Origin: Methanolinea sp.
GTDB taxonomy: Archaea > Halobacteriota > Methanomicrobia > Methanomicrobiales > Methanospirillaceae
Assembly: GCA_029907345.1 (NCBI GenBank)
Contig: JARYMB010000002.1
Span: forward strand, 62,001-126,000
Length of the DNA: 64,000 nt
Direction of reading: 5' to 3'
The notes below the pieces were generated by a model. The model did not search any database and was not told the origin of the DNA. It saw nothing but the letters and a program-made list of their open reading frames with translations. The stretch's first letter is position 1, and each line of letters opens with the position of its first letter. Below, piece by piece: positions 17,938 through 27,620 of the stretch. The translations under genes and the position numbers were made by a program.

Positions 17938-19029
17938 TCATCCGGAGAAGTCCCCGATCGTTTTCTGGTATGCATCGCGTGTGACAAGGGATGAGAGTCG
18001 CACACCTGCCAGCCTGACCTTCTGATCATGGAGAAGGGGCAGTCCAAGCCCGAGTACTGCCTTCCTGATGTGGCGAACCTCACGGGTGGGCCGGGGAAAT
18101 GTCTGCGCCCGCGTCAGTGTGGTGAAATCAGGGTACCGTACCTTGACTGTGACCGTCCTTGCATAAGCACCCTCGCTCTCAAGTTCCCTGCATAGTTCAT
18201 CGGAGAGTTCGAGAAGTATCCTTGATACCTCTTCCGGGTCACCGCAATCGGGACAAAACGTCTGTTCGCGGCTGATCGATTGTATCCTCCGGCTCTCCCT
18301 CACGTCGTCATCGTCGATCCCCCGCGCGATGTCCCTGACTGTGACTGCCGATCTCCCAAAGAGTCCCATCAGTTCCTGGATATCCGCGTTGGCAAGGTCC
18401 CCAATCGTCCTGATATCAAGGTTCACGAGAGCCGCTGCCGTTTTTGGACCGATACCGGGGATTTTCCCGACCGGCAGGGGAGAGAGGAATTCCCTCACCT
18501 TCCCGGGGGTGATTACCACGAGTCCCCCGGGTTTCTCCAGGTCCGATGCAATCTTTGCAATACTCTTCCCGGGCGCTACACCGATGGAACACGTGAGATG
18601 CTCTGCACTGTAAATGTCCTCCTTTATCCGTTTTGCAAGATTTGTTGCAGCAGTATACCCGCCGCAGGACGAAACGTCCAGGTATGCCTCGTCTATGCTC
18701 ACCTGCTGGAACCGGTCTGCATACCCTTCCAGGATGTCCATGACCCTTTCCGATGTCTCCTGGTAGAGGTCGTGGCGCGGCGGAAGGAATATGGCATGGG
18801 GGCAGAGTGCGTGTGCCCGCGTTACCGGCATGGCCGAGCGGATACCGAACTTCCGTGCCTCGTAGGAACAGGTCAGTACCACCCCCCTTCCGGCACTCAC
18901 TGCCGGGTTTGGGCCGATGATGACGGGTTTTCCCGCCAGGTCAGGATGGTGCCGGACCTCCACGGATGCGTAAAAGCTGTCCATGTCCACGTGGATGATA
19001 ATGCGGGGACCGGCTATTTTACCCGGCAT
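17938..19029 (-). CDS. dinB: DNA polymerase IV (Y-family, DinB/Dpo4)
   Basis: About 363 aa. Y-family motifs are present: metal-binding HVDMDSFYASVE, the YSYEA-type CSYEARKFGIRSAMP, and catalytic SIDEAYLDVS, then the KPGGLVVI and helix-hairpin-helix GIGPKTAAAL thumb region and a little-finger domain to the end. It carries out translesion synthesis. The C terminus lacks a clear PIP box of the QxxLxxFF type. ATG 19029 was chosen to place the catalytic Asp near the N terminus; ATG 19059 would add ten residues. Confidence 0.93.
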   Translation of the reverse strand: MPGKIAGPRIIIHVDMDSFYASVEVRHHPDLAGKPVIIGPNPAVSAGRGVVLTCSYEARKFGIRSAMPVTRAHALCPHAIFLPPRHDLYQETSERVMDILEGYADRFQQVSIDEAYLDVSSCGGYTAATNLAKRIKEDIYSAEHLTCSIGVAPGKSIAKIASDLEKPGGLVVITPGKVREFLSPLPVGKIPGIGPKTAAALVNLDIRTIGDLANADIQELMGLFGRSAVTVRDIARGIDDDDVRESRRIQSISREQTFCPDCGDPEEVSRILLELSDELCRELESEGAYARTVTVKVRYPDFTTLTRAQTFPRPTREVRHIRKAVLGLGLPLLHDQKVRLAGVRLSSLVTRDAYQKTIGDFSG

Positions 19030-19195
19030 CGGACCAGGACCGTCATGATCCGGTATCATTCCAATGTATCCATATCTGGATTCGAGGATAAAAACGCATA
19101 GACGTTCCAAGGGGGATGGCTCGTCGCGGCCTTTTCCCAGGGTCGCCGGAATAATCCGATATTCTTCTATGCTTCTGGATTCCACATAGGGACAT

Positions 19196-19609
19196 ATGAC
19201 TCCAAGTCCGCAGACAAGTCTCCAGGTTCTCGATACGCTGGACATGTTTGCAAAGTACCTGGGCAGGAGCGATGTTCCCGCAGCCCTCGCCCTCCTTGAT
19301 AAAAACGCATCGTTCATCAGCCCGGACGAGGAGACCATTTTCCGTGACATCACAGGAATTGGAGAATACCTGGAACAGAAAAGGGAACAATTCCGGAATA
19401 TCGAGCTTATGAAACTGGACGTGGGAGCTGTAGGAACAGTTGCGTGGGTGAACGGTTACTTTTCTGTGGGGCCGGATTCGACGGGGAACAGGATCCGGGG
19501 ACGAATATCATCCGTCCTCAAAGGCACGGGCCACGCGTGGGTAATAGTCCACGTCCACCTCTCGTACGTGCCGGATTCTTCAATAACGAAGAATAACAGG
19601 CCTGCGTGA
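19196..19609 (+). CDS. NTF2-like / SnoaL-type protein
   Basis: 137 aa with the cone-shaped alpha+beta pattern of the NTF2 superfamily: an N-terminal helix pair (LDMFAKYLGRSDVPAALALLDKN), the FISPDEETIFRDITG strand, and three late strands (AWVNGYFSV, IRGRISSVLK, WVIVHVHLSYV). DUF4440/SnoaL_3-like proteins of this form bind small molecules or act as isomerases; the substrate is unknown. AGGGA precedes the ATG. Confidence 0.7.
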   Translation: MTPSPQTSLQVLDTLDMFAKYLGRSDVPAALALLDKNASFISPDEETIFRDITGIGEYLEQKREQFRNIELMKLDVGAVGTVAWVNGYFSVGPDSTGNRIRGRISSVLKGTGHAWVIVHVHLSYVPDSSITKNNRPA

Positions 19610-19651
19610 CCATGGAATGCTGGGAAAGGGAAAATAGGTCTATTTTTTGGA

Positions 19652-21532
19652 TTACAACGACGGGAACTGCTGGGTCACGCAGTGGATCGCTCCCATCCCG
19701 GTGATCATCGCGGAACAGTCGATTCCGACAACAACCCTGCCGGGGAAGAGTGATTCGAGGATACGCAAGGCGGTCTTGTCGGCAGGATCGTTGAATGTCG
19801 GCACCAGAACAACGCCATTTCCGATGTAAAAATTGGTATAACTGGCAGGCAGAACCTCTTTTCCGGTCTCGGGCATGGGCAGCGGGACGATGGAGAGGGG
19901 TCTTCCATCGTGCGCCGTCGCCCCTTTCAATAATGCAAGGTTTTCCTGCAATATACTCCAGTTCTCGGAGTGCGGGTCATCCTCCACCGCACAGACAACG
20001 GTGCCGGGGCTGGTGAACCGGGCAACATCATCAATGTGCCCGTCAGTATCATCCCCTGCGATTCCCCCCCGGAGCCAGATGACCCGTGATACGCCCAGGT
20101 AAGCCCGGAGTTTTTCCTCGATCTCCCCCTTCGAAAGGGCCGGGTTCCTGTTTTTATGGAGGAGGCACTGCTCGGTGACCAGAAGCGTCCCCCGCCCGTC
20201 CGTCTCGATCGAGCCTCCTTCGAGAACCATGCCCGGCACAAATGACGGGATCATGAGTTCCTTCTCGATGAACTCCGGTATCCGGTTATCCGGTACGAGT
20301 TCAGGGTATTTTCCCCCCCATGCATTGAAAGTCCAGTTGACCATTGCAAGAGAGGGGTCGCCTCCATGGACGAGAAACGTCGGGCCGTAATCGCGGAACC
20401 ATACGTCGGCATAGGGATAGACAAGGAACCGGACATACCCCCCCGGGACACCTTCGCGTGCAAGGAGGTCCCGGACACGGCTCTCCATCCCGGAATCCTG
20501 GACGAGGAGATAGACCCTCTCCCTTCCCAAAAGGGCCCTAATCATGTGGACGTATGCTTTTTCTACCGCTTTGAGATCGGAAAATGTGCCATTGTCGACC
20601 GGCCATGAAAGCCAGACACCCTGGTGCGGTTCCCATTCGGCAGGCATCCGGAAACCGGCCTCGGCCGGGGTTATCCGGGGGTGTGTGCCCTTCTGCCTGA
20701 CGAGTCCGTTGTACGTGTCGGGACGCCTGTTTGCTAGGAAACCCCAACCCTCCCTGATGCGGGTATTCATTGAGAGATCCACATCTGCCAGGAGGACTTC
20801 CTGTCCGGTTCCTGCCCGCGCCACAACATTTCCAAACGAGTCACAGATGAACGAACCCCCGAAGAAACAGAGATCGCCCTCGCGGCCCACACGGTTCACG
20901 GCTGCGACGTGCACACCGTTACCGATGGCATGGCCTCTCTGGATACTCTCCCATGCTACCCTCCAGTCACCCTCCAGAGGATCTTCCATTCCCCTGATAG
21001 TGCCAAGAGCGGTGGGATAGAAGATGATATCCGCACCTTTGAGCGTAACGAGCCGTGCAGCCTCCGAAAACCACTGGTCATAGCAGATGAGGACGGCGAT
21101 CCGGCCAAAGGGCGTCTCCTCGACAACGTACCTGTACCCCGGCGAAAAGTACTCCTTCTCGTAATAGAGGGGATCATTCGGGATGTGTATCTTCCGGTAA
21201 ACCTGGCCCAGGTTTCCATCCGTCCTGACGATCACCGCCGAATTGTAAAGGATACCTCCCTCACCTGCCTCGAGAAGCGGAACGATAATAACTGCCCCGT
21301 GTTCCCGTGCAAGACGCGAGATGGTATCGGTGATGGGGCCGGGGATTGTTTGGGCATACCGGTTTGCCTGGACACCGTGGTACTGGGGGAAATAAGGGAA
21401 ACAGAAAAGCTCCTGGAGGCAGACGACCTGTGCACCCCGCGAGAGTGCTTCCTTTATCAGGCTGATGTTCGTTTCCAGATTGGCAGTGATATCTGTACCT
21501 GCGGGTGCCTGGACCAGACCGATTCGGACCAT
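19652..21532 (-). CDS. Fused N-carbamoylputrescine amidase (AguB) and agmatine deiminase (AguA)
   Basis: 626 aa with two complete enzymes. Residues 1-290 are a nitrilase-superfamily domain with catalytic Glu (CLQELF), Lys (YRKIHIP) and Cys (LICYDQW). Residues about 295-626 are an agmatine deiminase with AEWEPHQGVWLSWP, WFRDYGPTF, the VLEGGSIETDGRGT motif, GDDTDGHIDD, and the catalytic Cys of GAIHCVTQQ. Together they would convert agmatine to N-carbamoylputrescine and then putrescine, CO2 and ammonia. Start is set by GGGAGGATGA before ATG 21532. Usually these are separate genes; the domains are in reverse pathway order. Confidence 0.9.
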   Translation of the reverse strand: MVRIGLVQAPAGTDITANLETNISLIKEALSRGAQVVCLQELFCFPYFPQYHGVQANRYAQTIPGPITDTISRLAREHGAVIIVPLLEAGEGGILYNSAVIVRTDGNLGQVYRKIHIPNDPLYYEKEYFSPGYRYVVEETPFGRIAVLICYDQWFSEAARLVTLKGADIIFYPTALGTIRGMEDPLEGDWRVAWESIQRGHAIGNGVHVAAVNRVGREGDLCFFGGSFICDSFGNVVARAGTGQEVLLADVDLSMNTRIREGWGFLANRRPDTYNGLVRQKGTHPRITPAEAGFRMPAEWEPHQGVWLSWPVDNGTFSDLKAVEKAYVHMIRALLGRERVYLLVQDSGMESRVRDLLAREGVPGGYVRFLVYPYADVWFRDYGPTFLVHGGDPSLAMVNWTFNAWGGKYPELVPDNRIPEFIEKELMIPSFVPGMVLEGGSIETDGRGTLLVTEQCLLHKNRNPALSKGEIEEKLRAYLGVSRVIWLRGGIAGDDTDGHIDDVARFTSPGTVVCAVEDDPHSENWSILQENLALLKGATAHDGRPLSIVPLPMPETGKEVLPASYTNFYIGNGVVLVPTFNDPADKTALRILESLFPGRVVVGIDCSAMITGMGAIHCVTQQFPSL

Positions 21533-21606
21533 CCTGTCATCCTCCCTTCCATATTGGTTTTTTTTCGCATATGCATTGCTGTAACGCCCATGCAGGTACC
21601 GAGCCA

Positions 21607-22686
21607 TCAGGAAAAACAGTTCCAGTGCAAAGCAAGCACTCTCCGTAATTCCCCGGCAGTCCGGCATACCCTTTCGTGGGCGGACGGATCTGTTGCCTGG
21701 AGAAGCATTTCCTGATAACCGGCAGGTTCGCGGATGTTCTCCAGCGGCAGTCCTGCGAGGGCTGCGATGATACCCAGGTTCGTGTAGGGCAGCCCTCCTT
21801 CCACGCTGTAACCCCCCTCGAGAACAGCAACCAGTCTTCCGCCACAGATGTCGTCTGCGAGCAGGACTGCCTTCCTGACGAGTTCCGCATAACCCCGGGC
21901 CGAAACCGCAAGACCTGCAAGGGGATCGGTGAAATGCACGTCCTGCCCTGCCGAGATTGCGATGAGATCCGGGGAAAATTCCCTGGCAAGGGGTGCAATA
22001 ACGGTATCAAAGAGGTAATGGTAACTTTCGTCCCCGGTTCCCGGCGGGACGGGCATGTTGACGGTATATCCGAGTCCCGCTCCCTCGCCGGTCTCGTCGA
22101 TATCTCCCGACCCGGGGTACAGCGGTCTCTGGTGTATCGAAGTGAAAAGAACGGAAGGATCCCCATAGAAGATAGACTGGGTCCCGTCGCCGTGGTGAGC
22201 ATCCCAGTCAAGGACGAGAACTTTTCGGACACCTTCGTGCTGGAGGTGCCGGATCATGATTGCCATGTTGTTTAAGTAACAGAATCCCGCACCTGTCCCG
22301 GCACGGGCGTGATGGCCCGGTGGCCTGACGAGGGCAAAAGCATTGGTAAAATCACCCTTCCAGACAGAGAGGCCCGCGTGGATGGCGCCGCCTGCTGCAA
22401 GGAGCGCACAGTCCAGCAGTCCCCTGGGGACTGCCGTGTCGAAGTCGATGAATCCTCCCGTCCTGCTCGCCTCCTCAAGGAACGTGATGTATTCGGGATG
22501 ATGCACCCTTTCGACCTGGTCACGCGTTGCCCTCGGTGGCCGGGAGAGCCTGATCCGGGTATGATGGAACAACCCCTCCTCCTCCAGCTGGTCGAGGGTA
22601 TAAGAAAGCCTCTCCCTCCTCTCAGGGTGCGATGGTGACTGTTCGTGCAGGAGGAATTCGCGGTCGAAGATGAGTCCGGTTGTCAT
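21607..22686 (-). CDS. Histone deacetylase / acetylpolyamine amidohydrolase family protein
   Basis: 359 aa with the arginase-deacetylase fold. Active-site motifs: RPPGHHA (tandem His), GFCYLNN, the zinc ligands in DWDAHHGDGTQ and SAGQDVH, and the EGGYSVEGG end loop. Family members remove acetyl groups from lysine (AcuC, HDAC) or acetylpolyamines. Neighbours point both ways: the polyamine enzyme downstream suggests acetylpolyamine, and the acyl-CoA synthetase upstream suggests AcuC-like control of an acyl-CoA ligase. Its ATG overlaps the preceding stop (ATGA). Confidence 0.88.
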   Translation of the reverse strand: MTTGLIFDREFLLHEQSPSHPERRERLSYTLDQLEEEGLFHHTRIRLSRPPRATRDQVERVHHPEYITFLEEASRTGGFIDFDTAVPRGLLDCALLAAGGAIHAGLSVWKGDFTNAFALVRPPGHHARAGTGAGFCYLNNMAIMIRHLQHEGVRKVLVLDWDAHHGDGTQSIFYGDPSVLFTSIHQRPLYPGSGDIDETGEGAGLGYTVNMPVPPGTGDESYHYLFDTVIAPLAREFSPDLIAISAGQDVHFTDPLAGLAVSARGYAELVRKAVLLADDICGGRLVAVLEGGYSVEGGLPYTNLGIIAALAGLPLENIREPAGYQEMLLQATDPSAHERVCRTAGELRRVLALHWNCFS

Positions 22687-24128
22687 CGTGCCTCCGCTGT
22701 TATCCCGGGAGCGACCTGGACAACGATATCAGCAATACGAAAAGTCCGGAAAGATCCGCGGACGACGTCAAAGGAACTGCAGTGGAGGACCCTGATATCA
22801 TCGAGGTCACGGGGATCGGCCCCGGCTGCAAGTGCACGGTGTTTCACTTCCTCAGTGCAGATGGCAACGAGTTCATCGTCGTCTCCCACCTTCCCGACCC
22901 TCCCTGGCTCCCCGTTCATGACCACCCTGCCCCGCGCTCCGTCAAAATGGGCAAAAAGCGTGAGGCTGACACGTGAGACGGCAACACCAACCGCATTTGC
23001 GCAGGCAGCATGAGGAGGAACGACAAAGGGTTTCCTGGCACGGCGCGCGATCTCCGGAACGAGGATGGGGGCAAGGTAGCCGCATCCGGCGATCTTCGGC
23101 GGATCGTAGGCTTCAACCGCTGCCGCGACAATCCTGCAGTAATCATCGAAGGCTTTTTCGGCCTGTTCCCTCCTGAGGCCGGAAGAGGCCCTGAAATCAC
23201 CGATCTCGTACCCCACCCTGTTCAGTGCGTCCGTGAGTGTCGGGAGCCTCCCCCCGAAGGCAAGGGCATTTCCATCCCTCCGTGGCTCGATGGAGTCCAC
23301 GATGACAGAATCCCCGCCGAATGGCAGGGACCCGGCCTTTATCACCCGGGTGACAGTCCTCTCCCCTCCGTATACGAGTTCTTCAGTGGAGGGTATTCCG
23401 TTCTCCAGTGGAACGAGGTCCGTTGTCGTGCCCCCGATGTCTATGGCGAGGCAGTCTTTTAAGCCCGTCAGGTAATGCACGCCGAGGGCAACGGCTGCAG
23501 GACTCGAATTATAGAGGACGGACGGGTCCCGGAGGGCACTTTCCGGCGTCGTGAGACCCCCGTCCCCCCTGAAGAAGAAAAAATCCTTCTTTCTCTGCCC
23601 GATCAGGGAGACCAGCTGCGCGGCCTCTTCCCTGATCATGGCATTCAGTCGCGTTGTCACAATCCGGGCTGGATAATCGAGAACTGCGAGGGGGTGACTC
23701 AGTGCGATACGTTCCTCCGGATAGTACCTTCGTGCACACTCTGCTGCTGCCATTTCGAGGGCCGGGTTCCTGACAGAAAATTTCCCTGCGATAGCCACGG
23801 CATCCGCGGGGTTTGCCCGCAGAAAGCGATCGATCTCGTCCCTGTCGATATCTTCGACGATGTCCCCGCAATGATTGACAGCCCCCTTCATCCCATCTTC
23901 GTATAAGAGTCCCATGCCGGGTATCAGGATGGTCAGAACTTTTTTGTCCCCCTGCGTCAGGAGACGGTTGAGAGGTGTGGACGTGCTGACTGCAAGTCGT
24001 CCGGGGCGGGAGATATGGGAGAGTGCCCTATCTATTCCTGCAGAATTGGGGACCTTTATGGATGCGGTTTCCCCGTCAACAAAGGCAACGTCTGTATTCG
24101 TCCCTCCGACATCCATTCCGATCAGCAT
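22683..24128 (-). CDS. Hydantoinase/oxoprolinase family protein (HyuA-like)
   Basis: About 481 aa of the ASKHA-fold HyuA family: an N-terminal GMDVGGTNTDVAFVDG nucleotide-binding motif and a second phosphate motif AIDIGGTTTDLVPLENG near residue 240. Shorter than full-length HyuA (~650-700 aa) and without HyuB nearby, so substrate use is unclear; related archaeal proteins act as ATP-dependent ligases in cofactor synthesis. ATG 24128 has GGTGGTAT upstream; a TTG seven codons earlier is less likely. Translationally coupled to the deacetylase gene. Confidence 0.8.
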   Translation of the reverse strand: MLIGMDVGGTNTDVAFVDGETASIKVPNSAGIDRALSHISRPGRLAVSTSTPLNRLLTQGDKKVLTILIPGMGLLYEDGMKGAVNHCGDIVEDIDRDEIDRFLRANPADAVAIAGKFSVRNPALEMAAAECARRYYPEERIALSHPLAVLDYPARIVTTRLNAMIREEAAQLVSLIGQRKKDFFFFRGDGGLTTPESALRDPSVLYNSSPAAVALGVHYLTGLKDCLAIDIGGTTTDLVPLENGIPSTEELVYGGERTVTRVIKAGSLPFGGDSVIVDSIEPRRDGNALAFGGRLPTLTDALNRVGYEIGDFRASSGLRREQAEKAFDDYCRIVAAAVEAYDPPKIAGCGYLAPILVPEIARRARKPFVVPPHAACANAVGVAVSRVSLTLFAHFDGARGRVVMNGEPGRVGKVGDDDELVAICTEEVKHRALAAGADPRDLDDIRVLHCSSFDVVRGSFRTFRIADIVVQVAPGITAEAR

Positions 24129-24271
24129 GCGCGGGATACCACCGGACAACCAGTATCTGGACTGCCCTTCCCAAGAGAGTTTGGGATGGGTATGCAGGGC
24201 TGCGATACTGGTGCATGATAATCCGAAATAATGAGGAGAAAAGGAATCATACCCTGCCCATATGATGCCTG

Positions 24272-26188
24272 TCAGGAGCCCCTGCGGGGATATCCCATTT
24301 CGGAGAGCCGTTCTGCAACTTCCGCGAGGACTGCAGGGTCCTCGATTGTCGGGGGAACGGAACAGGGCTGGCCGTCTGCAATCTTCTTCATGACACCCCT
24401 GAGGATCTTTCCGGAACGCGTCTTTGGGAGCCTCTTGACCACCACGGCGGTTTTGAAAGACGCGATGGGCCCGATTCTGTCCCTGACCATCTGGACCAGT
24501 TCACGGGCAATATCCCCGTTATTCCGGCTGACATCCGCTTTCAGGACAACAAAACCCACGGGGACCTCTCCTTTTACCTCGTCGGCTACTCCCGCGACAG
24601 CACACTCCGCAACATCGGGGTGCGACGCGATCACCTCCTCCATGGCCCCTGTCGAGAGGCGGTGACCTGCCGTATTGATAATATCGTCCGTTCTTCCCAT
24701 GATCCAGAGGTATCCGTCTTCGTCCCTGTAACCGGCATCACCGGTCAGGTAAAAACCAGGGTAAGTCGAAAAGTAGGTTCTCCTGCACTCCTCGTCCTTC
24801 TGCCAAAGGGTTGTGAAGCAACCGGGAGGCAGCGGCAGACGGATTGCGATATTTCCCGTCACGCCAGCCGGGACTTCGCATCCCGCATCGTCAAGAACCC
24901 GCACGTCATAACCTGGCATCGGGAGGGTGCAGGAACCAGGTTTGACGGGTATTAATGATATCCCGACAGGGTTTGCACCAATAGCCCAGCCGGTTTCTGT
25001 CTGCCACCAGTGATCGATTACGGGAACGGAGAGGTTCTCTTCTGCCCATCTGAGGGTATCGGGGTCGCACCGTTCCCCCGCCAGGAAAAGGGTCCCAAGA
25101 GACGAGAGGTCGTACTTCCTGATGTGGCTGCCCGCCGGGTCCTCGCGCCTGATGGCACGAAGCGCCGTCGGAGCACAAAAGAGGGCATTCACCCTGTGCT
25201 GGGAGACGACTCTCCAGAATGCACCGGGATCCGGGGTCCCGACAGACTTTCCCTCGTAGATGATACTCGTGCACCCATAGGCAAGGGTCCCGTACACGAT
25301 GTACGAATGGCCGACCACCCACCCCACGTCCGATGCCGCCCAGAAGACCTCCCCCGGTTTCATACCGTAGATGTTTCTCATGCTCCAGAGGAGGGCGACG
25401 AGGTGCCCCCCGTTGTCCCTCACGACACCCTTGGGAACGCCTGTTGTGCCTGATGTATAGAGGATGTAGAGGGGGTCCGTCGCATGGACGGGTACGCAAT
25501 CTGCGGGGGGTGCCCTGTCCATGAACCCTGACCATTCCCTGTCACGCCCGGGGATCATGTCTGCCTGGCACTCAGGTCTCTGGACAACGACACAGCAATC
25601 GATGTCGACTCCTGCAAGCGCAAGAGCCTCGTCGATGAGGGGCTTGTAGGGGATGATCCGGGTGACTTCTATCCCGCACGAAGAAATGAGCAGGACTTTT
25701 GGAGCCGCATCGCGAATGCGGCTGGCAAGTTCCCTCGGTGCGAAACCACCGAATACAACGGAGTGTATTGCTCCTATCCGTGCGCAGGCAAGCATCCCGA
25801 TGACTGCTTCCGGGATCATCGGCATGTAGATGACGACCCTGTCCCCCTTCCTGACACCGAGTTCGAGGAGCCCACCGGCACAACGGGATACGGCATCGAG
25901 GAGTTCTCTGTAAGTGAACTTCCGGATTGTCCGTGTCACAGGACTGTCATAGATCAGGGCAACCTGGTCCTTCCTCCCTGCTTCCACGTGGCGGTCAAGG
26001 GCATTGAAGCACGTGTTGAGAACTCCTCCCGAAAACCACCGGAAAAACGGTGGTTCCGATCTCTCGAGCACCCTGTCCCAATGGCGCCACCAGGTCACCT
26101 CTCCTGCGGCTTCAGCCCAGAATTCCTCAGGTCTTTCCAATGACCTCGAATATAACTCGTTATAGATAGCCGCAGGAATACCTGACAC
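24272..26188 (-). CDS. Acyl-CoA synthetase (AMP-forming), propionyl-/acetyl-CoA type
   Basis: About 638 aa ANL-superfamily enzyme. Visible: N-terminal acetyl-CoA synthetase domain (RPEEFWAEAAGEVTWWRHWD, WFSGGVLNTCFNALDRHV), A3 loop YTSGTTGVPKGVVRD, WWQTETG, YLTGDAGYRDEDGYLWIMGR, and the catalytic Lys in TRSGKILRG. The N-terminal WFSGG-LNTC form is closest to PrpE/ACSS3 propionate ligases rather than AcsA. It would activate short-chain acids to acyl-CoA. Start is uncertain; GTG 26188 leaves the usual number of residues before the first domain, but no ribosome site is obvious, and a TTG at 26218 lies at leaderless distance from AAAAATTATTT. Confidence 0.87.
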   Translation of the reverse strand: MSGIPAAIYNELYSRSLERPEEFWAEAAGEVTWWRHWDRVLERSEPPFFRWFSGGVLNTCFNALDRHVEAGRKDQVALIYDSPVTRTIRKFTYRELLDAVSRCAGGLLELGVRKGDRVVIYMPMIPEAVIGMLACARIGAIHSVVFGGFAPRELASRIRDAAPKVLLISSCGIEVTRIIPYKPLIDEALALAGVDIDCCVVVQRPECQADMIPGRDREWSGFMDRAPPADCVPVHATDPLYILYTSGTTGVPKGVVRDNGGHLVALLWSMRNIYGMKPGEVFWAASDVGWVVGHSYIVYGTLAYGCTSIIYEGKSVGTPDPGAFWRVVSQHRVNALFCAPTALRAIRREDPAGSHIRKYDLSSLGTLFLAGERCDPDTLRWAEENLSVPVIDHWWQTETGWAIGANPVGISLIPVKPGSCTLPMPGYDVRVLDDAGCEVPAGVTGNIAIRLPLPPGCFTTLWQKDEECRRTYFSTYPGFYLTGDAGYRDEDGYLWIMGRTDDIINTAGHRLSTGAMEEVIASHPDVAECAVAGVADEVKGEVPVGFVVLKADVSRNNGDIARELVQMVRDRIGPIASFKTAVVVKRLPKTRSGKILRGVMKKIADGQPCSVPPTIEDPAVLAEVAERLSEMGYPRRGS

Positions 26189-26342
26189 CCCATGCCATGC
26201 TATGACAGACCATGCCAAAAAATCTGCATTACCGCACAAATAATTTTTCCCGAACCCTGTGACGGGAAAGGATGGCACCCGGACACCTGATGGCGGGTGA
26301 CAGCTGGATATATGCCTCTGCCTCCCGAATCATTACCGGCAG
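26189..26342. promoter_or_regulatory. Divergent promoter region, acyl-CoA synthetase / mntP
   Basis: Two TATA-like boxes are visible: one for the minus strand (AAAAATTATTT, about 26242-26252) and one for the plus strand (GGATATATG, about 26306-26314) that would start mntP transcription within a few bases of its ATG. Confidence 0.45.
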
Positions 26343-26906
26343 ATGGATCTATTCCTCATCCTTTTCCTGGGAATCTCACTTGCTTTCGACTGTTTTGCAG
26401 TCTCGCTGTCAGCAGGGAGCCGCAGCCCGGAAAAAAGACTGCACATTGCACTGGTTCTCGGGTCATGTTTTGGCGTTTTCCAGGGAGGAATGCTTCTTGC
26501 CGGGTTCTTCTCAGCGGTTTTTCTCGTTTTTCTGGTTTCTGCATTTGATCACTGGGTCGCTTTTGGAATACTCCTTGTCGTGGGCCTGAAAATGGTTTAC
26601 GAAGGAATAGGAGACAGGGGAGAGGAAAGGGTGAAGGATTACTTCTCCCCGGGAACACTGCTTGCCCTTTCCCTCGCAACAAGTATAGATGCACTCGGGG
26701 TGGGACTGTCATTTGCCCTCGTCGGTGACGGTATCGTGATCATGGCTCTGGTCGTGGGGGTCGTGTCATTTCTCTTCTCGGTAGCCGGTACCTTCCTTGG
26801 GGGCAGGCTGTCGGACCGTTTTGGAGAGAGGTTCGAGATCATCGGGGGCGTGATACTGATCGCTATCGGGACAAGGATCCTTCTCGGGCACATGGCGCCA
26901 TACTAA
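26343..26906 (+). CDS. mntP: MntP-like manganese efflux pump
   Basis: 187 aa with six membrane helices in two related halves. Conserved aspartates are in helix 1 (GISLAFDCFAVSLSAG) and helix 4 (SLATSIDALGVGLSFAL), the marks of the MntP/YebN family. It would export Mn2+. The 5' leader is very short (TATA 30 bases upstream), leaving no room for the bacterial mntP riboswitch. Confidence 0.88.
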   Translation: MDLFLILFLGISLAFDCFAVSLSAGSRSPEKRLHIALVLGSCFGVFQGGMLLAGFFSAVFLVFLVSAFDHWVAFGILLVVGLKMVYEGIGDRGEERVKDYFSPGTLLALSLATSIDALGVGLSFALVGDGIVIMALVVGVVSFLFSVAGTFLGGRLSDRFGERFEIIGGVILIAIGTRILLGHMAPY

Positions 26907-27160
26907 TACCTCCTCACTGTCGATCCCGTTTTGCCTCCGGGGCGTGGATTCTTGGGGCCGGCGGAGTCATTCTTATGAGTGGGGACGTGGCACCTTTCAC
27001 AATCGCTTCCCCCTGCCCGGAAAATCACCGATTAAGCTCTCATTCCCCCCTTCCTTATACCCGAAATACGCGGTTGCACCGGACTATACTGTTCCTTCAC
27101 AACGTTTATCTCCCTTTTTTCGCAAGATAGTGAGTAAAAAGGTTCCGGGAGGGATCAAAA
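26907..27160. other. Intergenic, promoter sequence only
   Basis: No coding frame or repeat of note. A/T-rich elements near 27050-27120 probably carry the promoter for the small gene that follows; a T-run at 27114-27120 could instead end mntP transcripts. Confidence 0.4.
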
Positions 27161-27529
27161 ATGACCGATATTTACCGTTCCATATACCAGAAAATGAAAA
27201 AGATGGGGATCCTCGACGTGAAGCAGTATGCAGTCATCGAAAATCCTCCCCACGTGCCGCTCTGCATTGACAGGCTTTCCCCGGACACGTATGCACTCTC
27301 CCAGAACCCTGTTGTCGATGGACTTATGGTTGCAGATCCGGATGTCGAGGTACGTGTCAACCACGTGGACGAAACCGCAGAACCACTGGTCTACCTGTCG
27401 GGCGAGACGAGAAAGGTCGTTTATCCTGCACCCGGGAAAGTGAACCTTGCTGTCCGGAACGAATTATCGGCATTCCTCGACCGGTGGCTTTCCGATCTGA
27501 TCGCCCAGGGATTCAACCGGTACCAGTAA
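27161..27529 (+). CDS. Uncharacterised methanogen protein (122 aa)
   Basis: Soluble, with a helical N terminus (YRSIYQKMKKMGILD), a beta-rich centre (VDGLMVADPDVEVRVNHVDETAEPLVYL) and a helical end (LSAFLDRWLSDLI). The GGAGGGATC ribosome site four bases upstream of the ATG is very strong, so it is surely translated. I recognise no named domain; it looks like a small conserved archaeal DUF. Confidence 0.72.
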   Translation: MTDIYRSIYQKMKKMGILDVKQYAVIENPPHVPLCIDRLSPDTYALSQNPVVDGLMVADPDVEVRVNHVDETAEPLVYLSGETRKVVYPAPGKVNLAVRNELSAFLDRWLSDLIAQGFNRYQ

Positions 27530-27620
27530 CCTGGCCGATTTCACGGTTTCCCAAGGGAAGCGATCCGTTTAGCAGAACCAGGGTTGATATCCCAGGAAAA
27601 ATATTGTCCGGCATGATACG

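Noticed and set aside
26315-26342. Manganese riboswitch ahead of mntP
   Set aside because: The predicted leader is only a few bases, too short for a yybP-ykoY element.
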